Shown here: in pieces, positions 52,401-59,456 of the stretch
Numbering within the stretch: position 1 is the stretch's first letter
How the letters are laid out: each line of letters opens with the position of its first letter
Assembly: GCA_030679035.1 (NCBI GenBank)
Contig: JAUXTH010000215.1
Location: 1 to 59,456, forward strand
Length of the DNA: 59,456 bases
From: Methylobacter sp.
Lineage (GTDB): Bacteria; Pseudomonadota; Gammaproteobacteria; Methylococcales; Methylomonadaceae
Reading direction: 5' to 3'
Program-made: the position numbers and the translations under genes
The notes under the pieces: model-generated
What the model was told of the DNA's origin: nothing
Databases searched by the model: none
What the model saw: the letters and a program-made list of their open reading frames with translations, nothing else

Positions 52401-53599
52401 AAATAGGCACCGCATTATCAAACAGCGCAACCAAAGCCCTGCTGCTCGGCAGCGGCGAGCTGGGCAAGGAACTGGCTATCGCGCTGCAACGTTACGGCGT
52501 GGAAGTGATTGCCGTTGATCGTTATCCGAACGCACCGGCGCAACATGTCGCGCATCGCAGCCATGTGATCGATATGACCGACACCGAGGCGGTCAAAAAG
52601 CTGATTGCACTGGAACAGCCTGATTTTATCATCCCGGAAATTGAAGCGATTGCAACCCAAGCGCTGATCGACATTGAAGCTGAAGGCGGGTGTACCGTGG
52701 TGCCCAACGCAAGAGCAATCCAGCTGACCATGAACCGGGAAGGTATCAGAACCTTGGCCGCCGAGCAGCTAAAAATCCCCACCTCTGACTATGCGTTTGC
52801 AGAAAATTTTGAGCAATTGCAGGCGGCGGTTGACGGCGGCATCGGTTATCCGTGCTTTATCAAGCCGACTATGTCATCATCGGGCAAAGGCCAGTCGATG
52901 GTTAAAAGCGCCGACCGACTTAAAGCAGCCTGGGATTACGCCAAATCCAGCGGCCGCGTGGATACCGGCAAGGTCATTGTTGAAGCGAAAATCGACTTCG
53001 ATTTTGAAATCACCCTGCTGACGGTGCGCGCCCTGAATCAGCTCGGCGAAATCGAAACCCACTTTTGCGCACCGATAGGTCATGTCCAGGAAAGCGGCGA
53101 TTACCGCGAGAGCTGGCAACCGCAAGCCATGAGTTCCACCGCCATCAAAGCGTCTCAGGATATTGCTTTTAAAATAACCAATGAGATCGCCGGACTTGGC
53201 CTGTTTGGCGTTGAGCTGTTTATCAAGGGTGACAGCGTCTGGTTTAGCGAAGTCAGCCCCAGGCCGCATGATACCGGCATGGTGACCCTGGTCACCCAGA
53301 AACAAAACGAATTTGAATTGCATGCCAGAGCCATCTTAGGTTTGCCCGTCGATACCGGCATGCACAGCACGGGAGCCAGCGCCGTTATCTTAGGCGGTCT
53401 GGATGCACAAGGCGTGATTTATGAAGGGCTGGATAAGGCGCTGTCTGTGCCGACCAGCGAAATCAGATTATTTGGCAAGCCTGAAGCATTTACCAACAGG
53501 CGCATGGGTGTTGCGTTAGCTACCGCTGAAACTGTCGATGAAGCCAGAAACAGAGCGGTCAAAGCCGCAACGATGATCGTTATTAAACCTGACCGATAG
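52397..53599 (+). CDS. purT: Formate-dependent phosphoribosylglycinamide formyltransferase
   Basis: Makes formyl-GAR for purine synthesis from formate and ATP, without folate. 400 residues, ATP-grasp fold: [55 protein letters not shown] (ATP loop), [16 protein letters not shown] and [14 protein letters not shown]. All are PurT-specific. Formate use would suit a one-carbon metaboliser, though many heterotrophs have PurT too. Its ATG overlaps the MutS-like stop. Confidence 0.97.
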   Translation: MKIGTALSNSATKALLLGSGELGKELAIALQRYGVEVIAVDRYPNAPAQHVAHRSHVIDMTDTEAVKKLIALEQPDFIIPEIEAIATQALIDIEAEGGCTVVPNARAIQLTMNREGIRTLAAEQLKIPTSDYAFAENFEQLQAAVDGGIGYPCFIKPTMSSSGKGQSMVKSADRLKAAWDYAKSSGRVDTGKVIVEAKIDFDFEITLLTVRALNQLGEIETHFCAPIGHVQESGDYRESWQPQAMSSTAIKASQDIAFKITNEIAGLGLFGVELFIKGDSVWFSEVSPRPHDTGMVTLVTQKQNEFELHARAILGLPVDTGMHSTGASAVILGGLDAQGVIYEGLDKALSVPTSEIRLFGKPEAFTNRRMGVALATAETVDEARNRAVKAATMIVIKPDR

Positions 53600-53607
53600 G
53601 TGACAAT

Positions 53608-54183
53608 ATGATGAAGTGTGCCGTTATCTTAGCTAGTTTACTCATCTCAAACGAGGTGCAGGCCGACATCTATAAATTTATCTCGAATGACGGCCGCATC
53701 TACTATACCGACAAGCCTAAAAACAGCCTGTACAAACGCATCATCCGAACAAGACCGATAAATTATTCCGCAGCCCTGCCCTATATCGGTACCAACAAAA
53801 AGAAGTTCGCCGATCTTATTGCCGAGGCGGCCAACCGGCATCAGGTTGATGTTAGACTGCTACACGCCGTTATTCAGGCGGAATCCGCTTACGATGCCGG
53901 CGCAATATCCTCAGCCGGCGCCGTCGGTTTAATGCAGTTAATGCCCGATACCGCCAGACGCTACGGCGTTAATAACAGGAATGATCCCGTCCAGAATATC
54001 GACGGCGGCACCCATTATTTGAAAGACTTGCTCAGGATGTTTAATTCGAACCTGAATCTGGCCGTTGCCGCGTATAACGCCGGTGAAAACGCGGTGATCC
54101 GCTACAACCGCTCCATCCCGCCCTACCCCGAAACCCAGAATTACGTCAAAACAGTGATGTCTTTGTATTACAAGCATTCCTGA
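53608..54183 (+). CDS. Soluble lytic transglycosylase-like protein with DUF4124-type N terminus
   Basis: 191 residues, exported (MMKCAVILASLLISNEVQA). A short DUF4124-like beta part follows (IYKFISNDGRIYYTDKP), then an SLT domain: LLHAVIQAESAYDAGAISSAG with the catalytic Glu, GLMQLMPDTARRYGV, NIDGGTHYLKDLL and AVAAYNAGENAV. It cleaves peptidoglycan in the periplasm. It starts 9 bases after purT, so it may share its transcript. Confidence 0.9.
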   Translation: MMKCAVILASLLISNEVQADIYKFISNDGRIYYTDKPKNSLYKRIIRTRPINYSAALPYIGTNKKKFADLIAEAANRHQVDVRLLHAVIQAESAYDAGAISSAGAVGLMQLMPDTARRYGVNNRNDPVQNIDGGTHYLKDLLRMFNSNLNLAVAAYNAGENAVIRYNRSIPPYPETQNYVKTVMSLYYKHS

Positions 54184-54225
54184 GCTGGATCACAGCCTGT
54201 TGGCTAGATCAACAAGGAGCCAGAC

Positions 54226-54672
54226 ATGAAAAACGCGAGCGACACCGTCGACTTAAGTCGTTTCACGAGTGCGCAAGAAAACATCTATGACAGCGTCCTC
54301 GCAGAACTAAAAAGCGGCCGGAAACGAACTCACTGGATGTGGTATATATTCCCGCAATTTGACGGCTTGGCCCACAGCACAACATCAAAATACTATGCCA
54401 TTAAGAGCCTAAAAGAGGCTCGGCAATACCTAAATCATCCTGTTCTTGGAAAAAGGCTGTTGGAATGCGCAGAAGCGGTTTTTGCCATTGAGGGGCGATC
54501 AATTTCAGAAATCTTTGGTTATCCTGATAATCTAAAGCTTAAATCTTCCATGACATTGTTTGCATATGTGGCGGCTCCATGCTCCGTATTTGCCCGTATC
54601 CTTGATAAGTATTTTAATGAAGAGCAAGACGCTTTGACGCTCCAACTATTAGAGAAACTTAAGGCGAAATGA
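54226..54672 (+). CDS. DUF1810 family protein
   Basis: 148 residues, cytoplasmic. DUF1810 hallmarks: LSRFTSAQENIYDSVLAELK, SGRKRTHWMWYIFPQ, DGLAHSTTSKYYAIKSLKEA and YLNHPVLGKRLLECAEAV. The family is widespread but uncharacterised. AGGAG precedes the ATG. Downstream lies a toxin-antitoxin-like pair, with 230 bases between. Confidence 0.88.
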   Translation: MKNASDTVDLSRFTSAQENIYDSVLAELKSGRKRTHWMWYIFPQFDGLAHSTTSKYYAIKSLKEARQYLNHPVLGKRLLECAEAVFAIEGRSISEIFGYPDNLKLKSSMTLFAYVAAPCSVFARILDKYFNEEQDALTLQLLEKLKAK

Positions 54673-54903
54673 GCCTGAGTGATCCTGAGACGGCTTGCCT
54701 GCCACATGTAATTGAATTGGGGCTTGTTATGAAACGATGTAAAGCGCATTATTTATAAAATGGATCGCCGCGAAGCAATCCACCGCAACAGTAACAGGCT
54801 GTCCTCGGCATTGTGCGTATGCAGTGGTTTTCTCTCGCGACTCGTTAGAGCACAAAGCGAAACCGCTCTACGTGACTTATCAATTTAACTTGAGATTTAA
54901 TGC

Positions 54904-55131
54904 ATGCAAACCAGCAGTCAATTAATGCATCATAACCAAACCACTCTTCCTGAACCTGTTCTGGAAGCGCTGAACCTGCGCGAAGGCGATGCGATTGTCT
55001 TTGAAATCGATCAGACCGGTGTCCACCTACGCAAAGCGCCGCCCATTGATGCGGCCTTTACTGAAGCGCTGCAAGGTACCTTGAGTGAATGGAATTCTGT
55101 TGCGGATGACGAAGCGTATGCTGATCTTTGA
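54904..55131 (+). CDS. AbrB/MazE-like antitoxin
   Basis: 75 residues. An N-terminal swapped-hairpin AbrB-type DNA-binding domain is suggested by TTLPEPVLEALNLREGDAIV followed by FEIDQTGVHLRKAP, and an acidic C-terminal tail (EWNSVADDEAYADL) of the kind that neutralises a MazF toxin. It overlaps the toxin start by 14 bases. Likely autorepressor of the pair. Confidence 0.82.
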   Translation: MQTSSQLMHHNQTTLPEPVLEALNLREGDAIVFEIDQTGVHLRKAPPIDAAFTEALQGTLSEWNSVADDEAYADL

Positions 55132-55468
55132 AACGTTTTCTGTTGTGGTAGTACCTTTCCCATTCACGGATCAAGATACGACGAAAAGGCGACCTGCCGT
55201 GGTCTTATCCAATAACTCATTTAACACTTCGGTGGGACATTCGGTTTTGGCGATGATTACCAGCGCCAAAAACTCCAATTGGTTGCATGATGTAACTATT
55301 TCCGATTTGAATAGCACCGGACTTTCTTCGGCTTCCATTGTCAGGATGAAATTATTTACTCTGGATAATCGCTTAATTATAAGGAAAGCTGGTATCTTGG
55401 CTCATAGCGATCAGCAAGCAGTTATCACTGCTTTCAATCAGTTATTTAATACAATGTGTAAACTATAG
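55118..55468 (+). CDS. PemK/MazF-family toxin
   Basis: 116 residues. MazF-type fold: FSVVVVPFPFTDQDTTKRRP followed by AVVLSNNSFN, then MITSAKNSNWLHDVTI and SSASIVRMKLFTLDNRLI, the usual RNA-binding and dimer motifs. Known relatives cleave mRNA at specific sites. I use the ATG at 55118 (an earlier start at 55085 would overlap the antitoxin by 47 bases). Confidence 0.88.
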   Translation: MLIFETFSVVVVPFPFTDQDTTKRRPAVVLSNNSFNTSVGHSVLAMITSAKNSNWLHDVTISDLNSTGLSSASIVRMKLFTLDNRLIIRKAGILAHSDQQAVITAFNQLFNTMCKL

Positions 55469-55472
55469 CCAT

Positions 55473-55548
55473 GTAGGGGGGCATCGCACCCATTTCCAAT
55501 GTGGCTTGACATTCTAAATCCGTAAATGGTGCGCGATGCGCACCCTAC
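55473..55548. repeat. Imperfect hairpin repeat, GTAGGGTGCGC family
   Basis: Left arm GTAGGGGGGCATCGCACCCA (with TTT, 55473-55495) and right arm AAATGGTGCGCGATGCGCAC (with CCTAC, 55524-55548) are complementary apart from small gaps. Third member of the family seen at 19680 and 46055. It starts 5 bases after the toxin stop. Confidence 0.7.
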
Positions 55549-55608
55549 TGGACTGTATTTCTTGTTAGAGGCAAACGTTGCGTTATTTAAAAATCGAAAG
55601 GGGTTGTT

Positions 55609-56262
55609 ATGAAACATCAATTTTATGTTGTGCTGACCTTAATGCTGTTATCAAGGGTTGCGTGGGGTGACGAATACCAGGGTTATGGAGTTTACGGTAA
55701 CCCTTCGGTCATCAACCCATACACGCAACGGCTTTATAATAGCCAAGGATATTACAGTGGGCCCATTACCATTAATCCGCCGACTACGACCACTGCACCG
55801 ACACCCAATACCCTATCGACTCCGAATGTTGTCGGTAATCCATACACCCCATACAACTCACCGAATCCCTATACAACCAACAGCCCCTACTCTGCCGACT
55901 CGATCAACACGCCGTATAATGACATCCCGGATACCAGAAGCAATCAATCTGGTAACGACAATCCATACTATCCAGCCTCGCCCACAACCCCGAATCCCCC
56001 AACGACGACTCCTTCCACTTATGACCCCAACAACCCGAATGACCCGAATAATCCATACAGCCCAAACCACGTAGCATACCCGTATGGAAACTATGCCACG
56101 CCTTACGGCCCAAACGCGACCCAAAGTCCGCCGTATGATCCCAGCAATCCATACACCCCGGATCCGTCCGTTCCTTACAACCCAAGCTCGGTCACAACCC
56201 CAGATACTGTCCACATCCCGTATGATCCCTACGGCACCCTTTACGATTCTAACCAGTATTGA
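55609..56262 (+). CDS. Secreted Pro/Asn/Tyr/Thr-rich low-complexity protein
   Basis: 217 residues. Signal peptide MKHQFYVVLTLMLLSRVAWG, then almost entirely Pro, Asn, Tyr, Thr and Ser with repeated NPY, SPY and PYxP words (for example NPYTPYNSPNPY, DPNNPNDPNNPY). There are no Cys and few charged or aliphatic residues, so it should be extended or fibrous. I recognise no family. AAAGGGG lies before the ATG. The opposite strand also has an open frame, but without a start or family. Possibly an adhesive or matrix protein. Confidence 0.72.
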   Translation: MKHQFYVVLTLMLLSRVAWGDEYQGYGVYGNPSVINPYTQRLYNSQGYYSGPITINPPTTTTAPTPNTLSTPNVVGNPYTPYNSPNPYTTNSPYSADSINTPYNDIPDTRSNQSGNDNPYYPASPTTPNPPTTTPSTYDPNNPNDPNNPYSPNHVAYPYGNYATPYGPNATQSPPYDPSNPYTPDPSVPYNPSSVTTPDTVHIPYDPYGTLYDSNQY

Positions 56263-56347
56263 GTCGATAACTGGTAGGCCAGACTAACCATTACAATCAA
56301 TCGCACCTGTTGGGTTGCGGCGCAAAAAACCGCGCCTAGCCCACAAG

Positions 56348-57286
56348 CTATGACTTAGCCCGGCTGACCACATAAACGCCGATTAACACCAAGGCCGTCC
56401 CGGCCAGCTGCGCTATCGTCAAGGTTTCGCCCAACAACAAAAAAGCCAGCGCCAAAGTACCTATCGGCCCCGTGGAACTGATAATGGATGCGGAACCTGC
56501 GCCGATGCGCCTGATCCCGGCATTCATAAAAAACGCCGGCAGCACGGTGGAAAAAATCGCCATGATCAGCGCCAGCCAATAAACATTGGCCGGTAAATCC
56601 AACAGTTTAACGCCATGCTGAATCACGAAATGCAGACCGGTCGCAAGACACGCGACCGTCATCGAATAGGCGGTAAACCGCGTCGAACCTATCCGCTTGA
56701 CCATCATGCCGCTGCCCATCAAGAAGAAGGCAAACGCGATGGCGCTGGCCAAAACCAATGCCGAACCTAACAACAGTCCCGATGACGCCATTCCCTCCAT
56801 ATTGTCGACAAACACCAACATCATCCCGGCATAGCTTAAAGCCAACGCAACAGCTTGGTACCGGTTAATGGACCGGCGTTGCAGCGCCGCCGTGAACAAA
56901 ACGACAAAGGTCGGATAGAGGAAAATTATCAAGCGCTCAAGACCTGCCGAGATGTATTGCAGCCCGGCAAAATCAAGGAAGCTGGCAATGTAATAACCGA
57001 GCAGACCTAAGCCGAAAATCATCAGCCAGTCTTGTTTGTTTAAACGTTGCGCATCTTCTGTTGCCCCATCATTAGCCGACCATAACGCAACCGCCAGAAA
57101 AAACGGCAAGGAGATCGCCATGCGCAGCACCATCAAGGTGATGGCATCCAGTTGATGGCTGTAACTGTAAGCTAATTTGACCAGCACCGCTTTGGCCGAA
57201 AAGCCAAACGCGCCGAGTAAAACGAACAGGTAGCCGAAAATAGCCTGACGATTGTTTTGCGGTAAAACGGATTCGGGTTGATGCAC
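56348..57286 (-). CDS. EamA/DMT-family transporter
   Basis: 312 residues with ten hydrophobic helices in two EamA repeats. Repeat 1: GYLFVLLGAFGFSAKAVLVK and LGYYIASFLDFAGLQYISAG followed by LERLIIFLYPTFVVL. Repeat 2: SALVLASAIAFAFFLMGSGM and SSTGPIGTLALAFLLLGETL. It probably exports or takes up small metabolites; substrate unknown. It reads away from the ABC genes and towards the Pro/Asn-rich gene. Confidence 0.9.
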   Translation of the reverse strand: MHQPESVLPQNNRQAIFGYLFVLLGAFGFSAKAVLVKLAYSYSHQLDAITLMVLRMAISLPFFLAVALWSANDGATEDAQRLNKQDWLMIFGLGLLGYYIASFLDFAGLQYISAGLERLIIFLYPTFVVLFTAALQRRSINRYQAVALALSYAGMMLVFVDNMEGMASSGLLLGSALVLASAIAFAFFLMGSGMMVKRIGSTRFTAYSMTVACLATGLHFVIQHGVKLLDLPANVYWLALIMAIFSTVLPAFFMNAGIRRIGAGSASIISSTGPIGTLALAFLLLGETLTIAQLAGTALVLIGVYVVSRAKS

Positions 57287-57561
57287 AAACTTCTCCTTAA
57301 GGATGGAAAAAACTGCGGATCTTGCCGGAAAGACTAACTAAGCAACGGGGACAAGACCCGCAGTTGCTTTGTTAAAATGGAATTAATGAACCAATAAAAC
57401 AGCACTGCGGTGAAAGCTAATAATCTTTCGCAGCCATCGTGTGCTAATTTTTAGGGATAAGGTCATGTGGTTCATGATTTGTATTCTATGACATGGCTGT
57501 GCGTTGTCACAAGCGTTACATGATAAAATTTCTTAAATTTAGCCAACAACGAGCTCAAGCC

Positions 57562-58722
57562 ATGAATCACATTGCCATAAAAATGCTGATGGGGGATAGA
57601 GGAAAATATCTCGGTATTGTCATGGGGCTGACCTTTGCCTCGTTGATCATGACCCAGCAACCGGCGATTTTTTTGGGGTTGATGACTCGCTCATACAGTT
57701 TTATATCGGATGTCGGTTTGCCCGACATCTGGGTCATGGACGAGAAAGTGCAGTTCGTCGATGACATCAAGCCCTTGCAGGACACCGAGCTTTACCGGGT
57801 GCGCGGCATTTCCGGTGTGGAGTGGGCCATGCCGATGTACAAGGGGCTGTTAAAGGCGCGACTGGCCGACGGCACTTTTCAAACCTGCAATGTTGTCGGC
57901 CTGGACGACGCCACCTTAATCGGCGGCCCGCCGGTCATGCTCGAAGGCACGCTTGAAGATTTGCGCCGTAGCGACGGTATTATCGTCGATATAGACGGCG
58001 CCAGAGATAAACTGGGCAAGCCTGCACCGACACCCGGCGGCAAGCCCATTCCGCTTAAAGTCGGCGACAGCCTGGAGCTGAATGATCATCGCGCCATCGT
58101 TGTCGGCATCGCCAAGGTCACCCGGACTTTTCAGTCCCAACCCGTGGTCTATACCACTTATTCCCGCGCCAAGAGCTACGCGCCCAAAGAGCGCAAGCTG
58201 TTGTCCTTCGTTCTGGTCAAAGCCAAACCGGGACAAGACCTCGCCGAATTGACCCGCCGCATCCGCGCAAGCACCGGTTTGGCCGCTTATACGCGCGAAG
58301 AGTTTATGTCCCTCACTTACGAATATTTTATGCACAACACCGGTATCCCGATTAACTTCGGCATTTCGGTGCTGCTGGGTTTTATCGTCGGCTCGGCCAT
58401 TGCCGGTCAAACGTTCTACAACTTCACGCTGGAGAACCTCCGTCAATTCGGCGTACTTAAAGCGATGGGTACCAGCAACTGGGTTTTGCTGCGCATGATT
58501 TTGCTACAGGCTGTTTTAGTGGGTACTATCGGTTACGGTTTGGGCGTGGGCTTAACCGCCGTGTTCGGCTATTCGATGCGGCATACGATACTGGCGTTTA
58601 AGTTTCCGTGGCAACTGCTACTATTTAGCGGTGCCGGGGTCAGCACGATTTGCGTTTTTGCGGCGCTGATCAGCATACTTAAAGTGATCCGTCTGGAACC
58701 GGCTATCGTATTTAAAGGCTAA
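57562..58722 (+). CDS. FtsX/MacB-type ABC transporter permease
   Basis: 386 residues. One N-terminal helix (about 20-38), a large periplasmic domain (about 45-270), then three helices with the FtsX signature (LENLRQFGVLKAMGTSNWVL) and the closing EPAIVFKG. This is the plan of MacB/DevC/LolC permeases. I use the ATG at 57562 (MNHIAIKMLMGDRGKYLGIV), the usual start for this subfamily; ATGs at 57520 and 57493 would add charged residues. The ATPase gene starts 3 bases after its stop. Confidence 0.88.
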   Translation: MNHIAIKMLMGDRGKYLGIVMGLTFASLIMTQQPAIFLGLMTRSYSFISDVGLPDIWVMDEKVQFVDDIKPLQDTELYRVRGISGVEWAMPMYKGLLKARLADGTFQTCNVVGLDDATLIGGPPVMLEGTLEDLRRSDGIIVDIDGARDKLGKPAPTPGGKPIPLKVGDSLELNDHRAIVVGIAKVTRTFQSQPVVYTTYSRAKSYAPKERKLLSFVLVKAKPGQDLAELTRRIRASTGLAAYTREEFMSLTYEYFMHNTGIPINFGISVLLGFIVGSAIAGQTFYNFTLENLRQFGVLKAMGTSNWVLLRMILLQAVLVGTIGYGLGVGLTAVFGYSMRHTILAFKFPWQLLLFSGAGVSTICVFAALISILKVIRLEPAIVFKG

Positions 58723-58725
58723 GAT

Positions 58726-59427
58726 ATGACTCCCTCGTCATTGGCGGTACGCTGTCAGAATGTGGTCAAGATTTACGATACCGGCGACCAAAAAGTGACC
58801 GCGCTTAACGGCGTTAATTTGGATATCGCGCTGGGCGAGCTGATGATGCTGGTCGGGCCGTCAGGCTGCGGCAAAACCACATTGATTTCAGTCATCGCCG
58901 GAATACTCGATCAGGACAGCGGCTATTGCGAAGTGTTCGGCGAGGATTTACTGAACATGAGCAACCATCACAAACTGAATTTCAGGGCGCGCAATATCGG
59001 TTTTGTTTTTCAGGCTTTTAACCTGTTGCCTGCGCTCAACGCGGCGGAAAATGTATCGGTACCGCTGATCATCAACGGTATGAAACGCGCCGAGGCCGAG
59101 CGCAAAGCCATCGCAGTGCTTGAGCAAGTCGGCTTAGGCGCGCGAGTGACGGCTTTGCCCTCGGAGCTTTCCGGCGGACAGCAACAACGTGTCGCGATTG
59201 CCCGAGCGCTGGTTCATAGCCCGAGATTGATTGTTTGCGACGAGCCCACCAGCTCGTTGGATCATGAAACCGGACATAATGTGATGACCTTGCTCAAAGA
59301 TGTGGCTATGCACAAAGACCGGGCGCTGGTCATCGTCACCCATGACGCGCGAATTTTCGACTTCGCCGATCGCATTGCCGAAATGGATGATGGGCATATT
59401 GTTGCGGTAAAAGGGGCTAAAGGCTAA
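58726..59427 (+). CDS. LolD/MacB-type ABC transporter ATPase
   Basis: 233 residues. Walker A GPSGCGKTT, Q-loop FVFQAFNLLPALNAAENVSV, signature LSGGQQQRVAIARAL, Walker B LIVCDEPTSSLDHETG and the His-switch IVTHDARIFDFADR. Pairs with the FtsX-type permease just upstream. Its last codons (GGG GCT AAA GGC TAA) are made of a GGCTAAA heptamer repeat that continues to the window edge, so its stop codon comes from repeat DNA. No adaptor (HlyD) gene is in view; one may lie to the right. Confidence 0.93.
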   Translation: MTPSSLAVRCQNVVKIYDTGDQKVTALNGVNLDIALGELMMLVGPSGCGKTTLISVIAGILDQDSGYCEVFGEDLLNMSNHHKLNFRARNIGFVFQAFNLLPALNAAENVSVPLIINGMKRAEAERKAIAVLEQVGLGARVTALPSELSGGQQQRVAIARALVHSPRLIVCDEPTSSLDHETGHNVMTLLKDVAMHKDRALVIVTHDARIFDFADRIAEMDDGHIVAVKGAKG

Positions 59428-59456
59428 AGGCTAAAGGCTAAAGGCTAAAGGCTAAA
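59415..59456 (+). repeat. GGCTAAA heptamer tandem array
   Basis: Six exact copies of GGCTAAA at 59415-59456, running off the window. The first copies lie inside the ABC ATPase gene and supply its stop codon. Confidence 0.9.

Noticed and set aside
55858-56214. Long open frames opposite and in other frames of the Pro/Asn-rich gene
   Set aside because: They result from the biased codon composition; no start context or recognisable domain.

Overview
The window reads as a chromosomal segment of a gammaproteobacterium of middling GC content. Support comes from NtrB/NtrC, CysG, DusA, PurT, the separate alpha and beta chains of glycyl-tRNA ligase (GlyQ/GlyS), GmhB, TolC/EmrAB/YbhGFSR efflux and a type IV minor pilin cluster. 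A methanotroph-like (Methylococcales) host is a guess from general gene flavour; no methane or methanol oxidation gene is present to prove it. I saw no rRNA, tRNA, CRISPR array, phage or intact insertion sequence.

Layout. 0.4-6 kb (minus): ntrC-glnL nitrogen two-component pair and a tripartite hybrid histidine kinase. 6.1-9.7 kb: a hypoxanthine-DNA glycosylase, a TusA-like protein, cysG, a small periplasmic cytochrome c and an unknown membrane protein. 9.9-15.8 kb (minus): argG, a large PAS-GGDEF-EAL protein with a 9-residue tandem duplication just before GGDEF, and mobA. 16.5-22 kb (minus): an unusual cluster of DUF4912 protein, GH57 glucan branching enzyme, an endonuclease/exonuclease/phosphatase-fold enzyme with two CBM21-like starch-binding modules, and a phospholipase D-fold protein. 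22.4-33.6 kb: GST, YceI, then a divergent efflux locus: emrAB on one side, tetR-tolC-ybhGFSR on the other, with a perfect 21-bp palindrome between them.

34.4-40.3 kb: glyQ-glyS-gmhB-plsC, interrupted between glyQ and glyS by an AT-rich two-gene module (AAA/ABC-type ATPase plus a small protein with a possible TOPRIM-like D-x-D). This looks like an acquired defence-type cassette and is one of the two best candidates for an undescribed system; the glucan-binding phosphodiesterase cluster is the other. 41.8-47.9 kb: a minor pilin operon (pilV, pilW, pilX, a secreted repeat protein where pilY1 is often found, fimT-like, a TPR membrane protein, a pilE-like pilin). 48-54.2 kb: dusA, folE, hemH, a membrane-anchored MutS homologue, purT and a lytic transglycosylase. 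54.2-59.4 kb: DUF1810, a MazE/MazF-like pair, a Pro/Asn/Tyr-rich secreted protein, an EamA transporter and a MacB/LolD-type ABC transporter that ends in a heptamer tandem repeat at the window edge.

Intergenic DNA carries several families of small repeats: three copies of a MITE-like element with AATGGAACRCGGAT ends, three GTAGGGTRCGC hairpins, a palindrome array after hemH, a 24-bp tandem repeat that supplies the hemH start codon, and heptamer repeats. All assignments come from reading motifs and gene order; no database search was possible.
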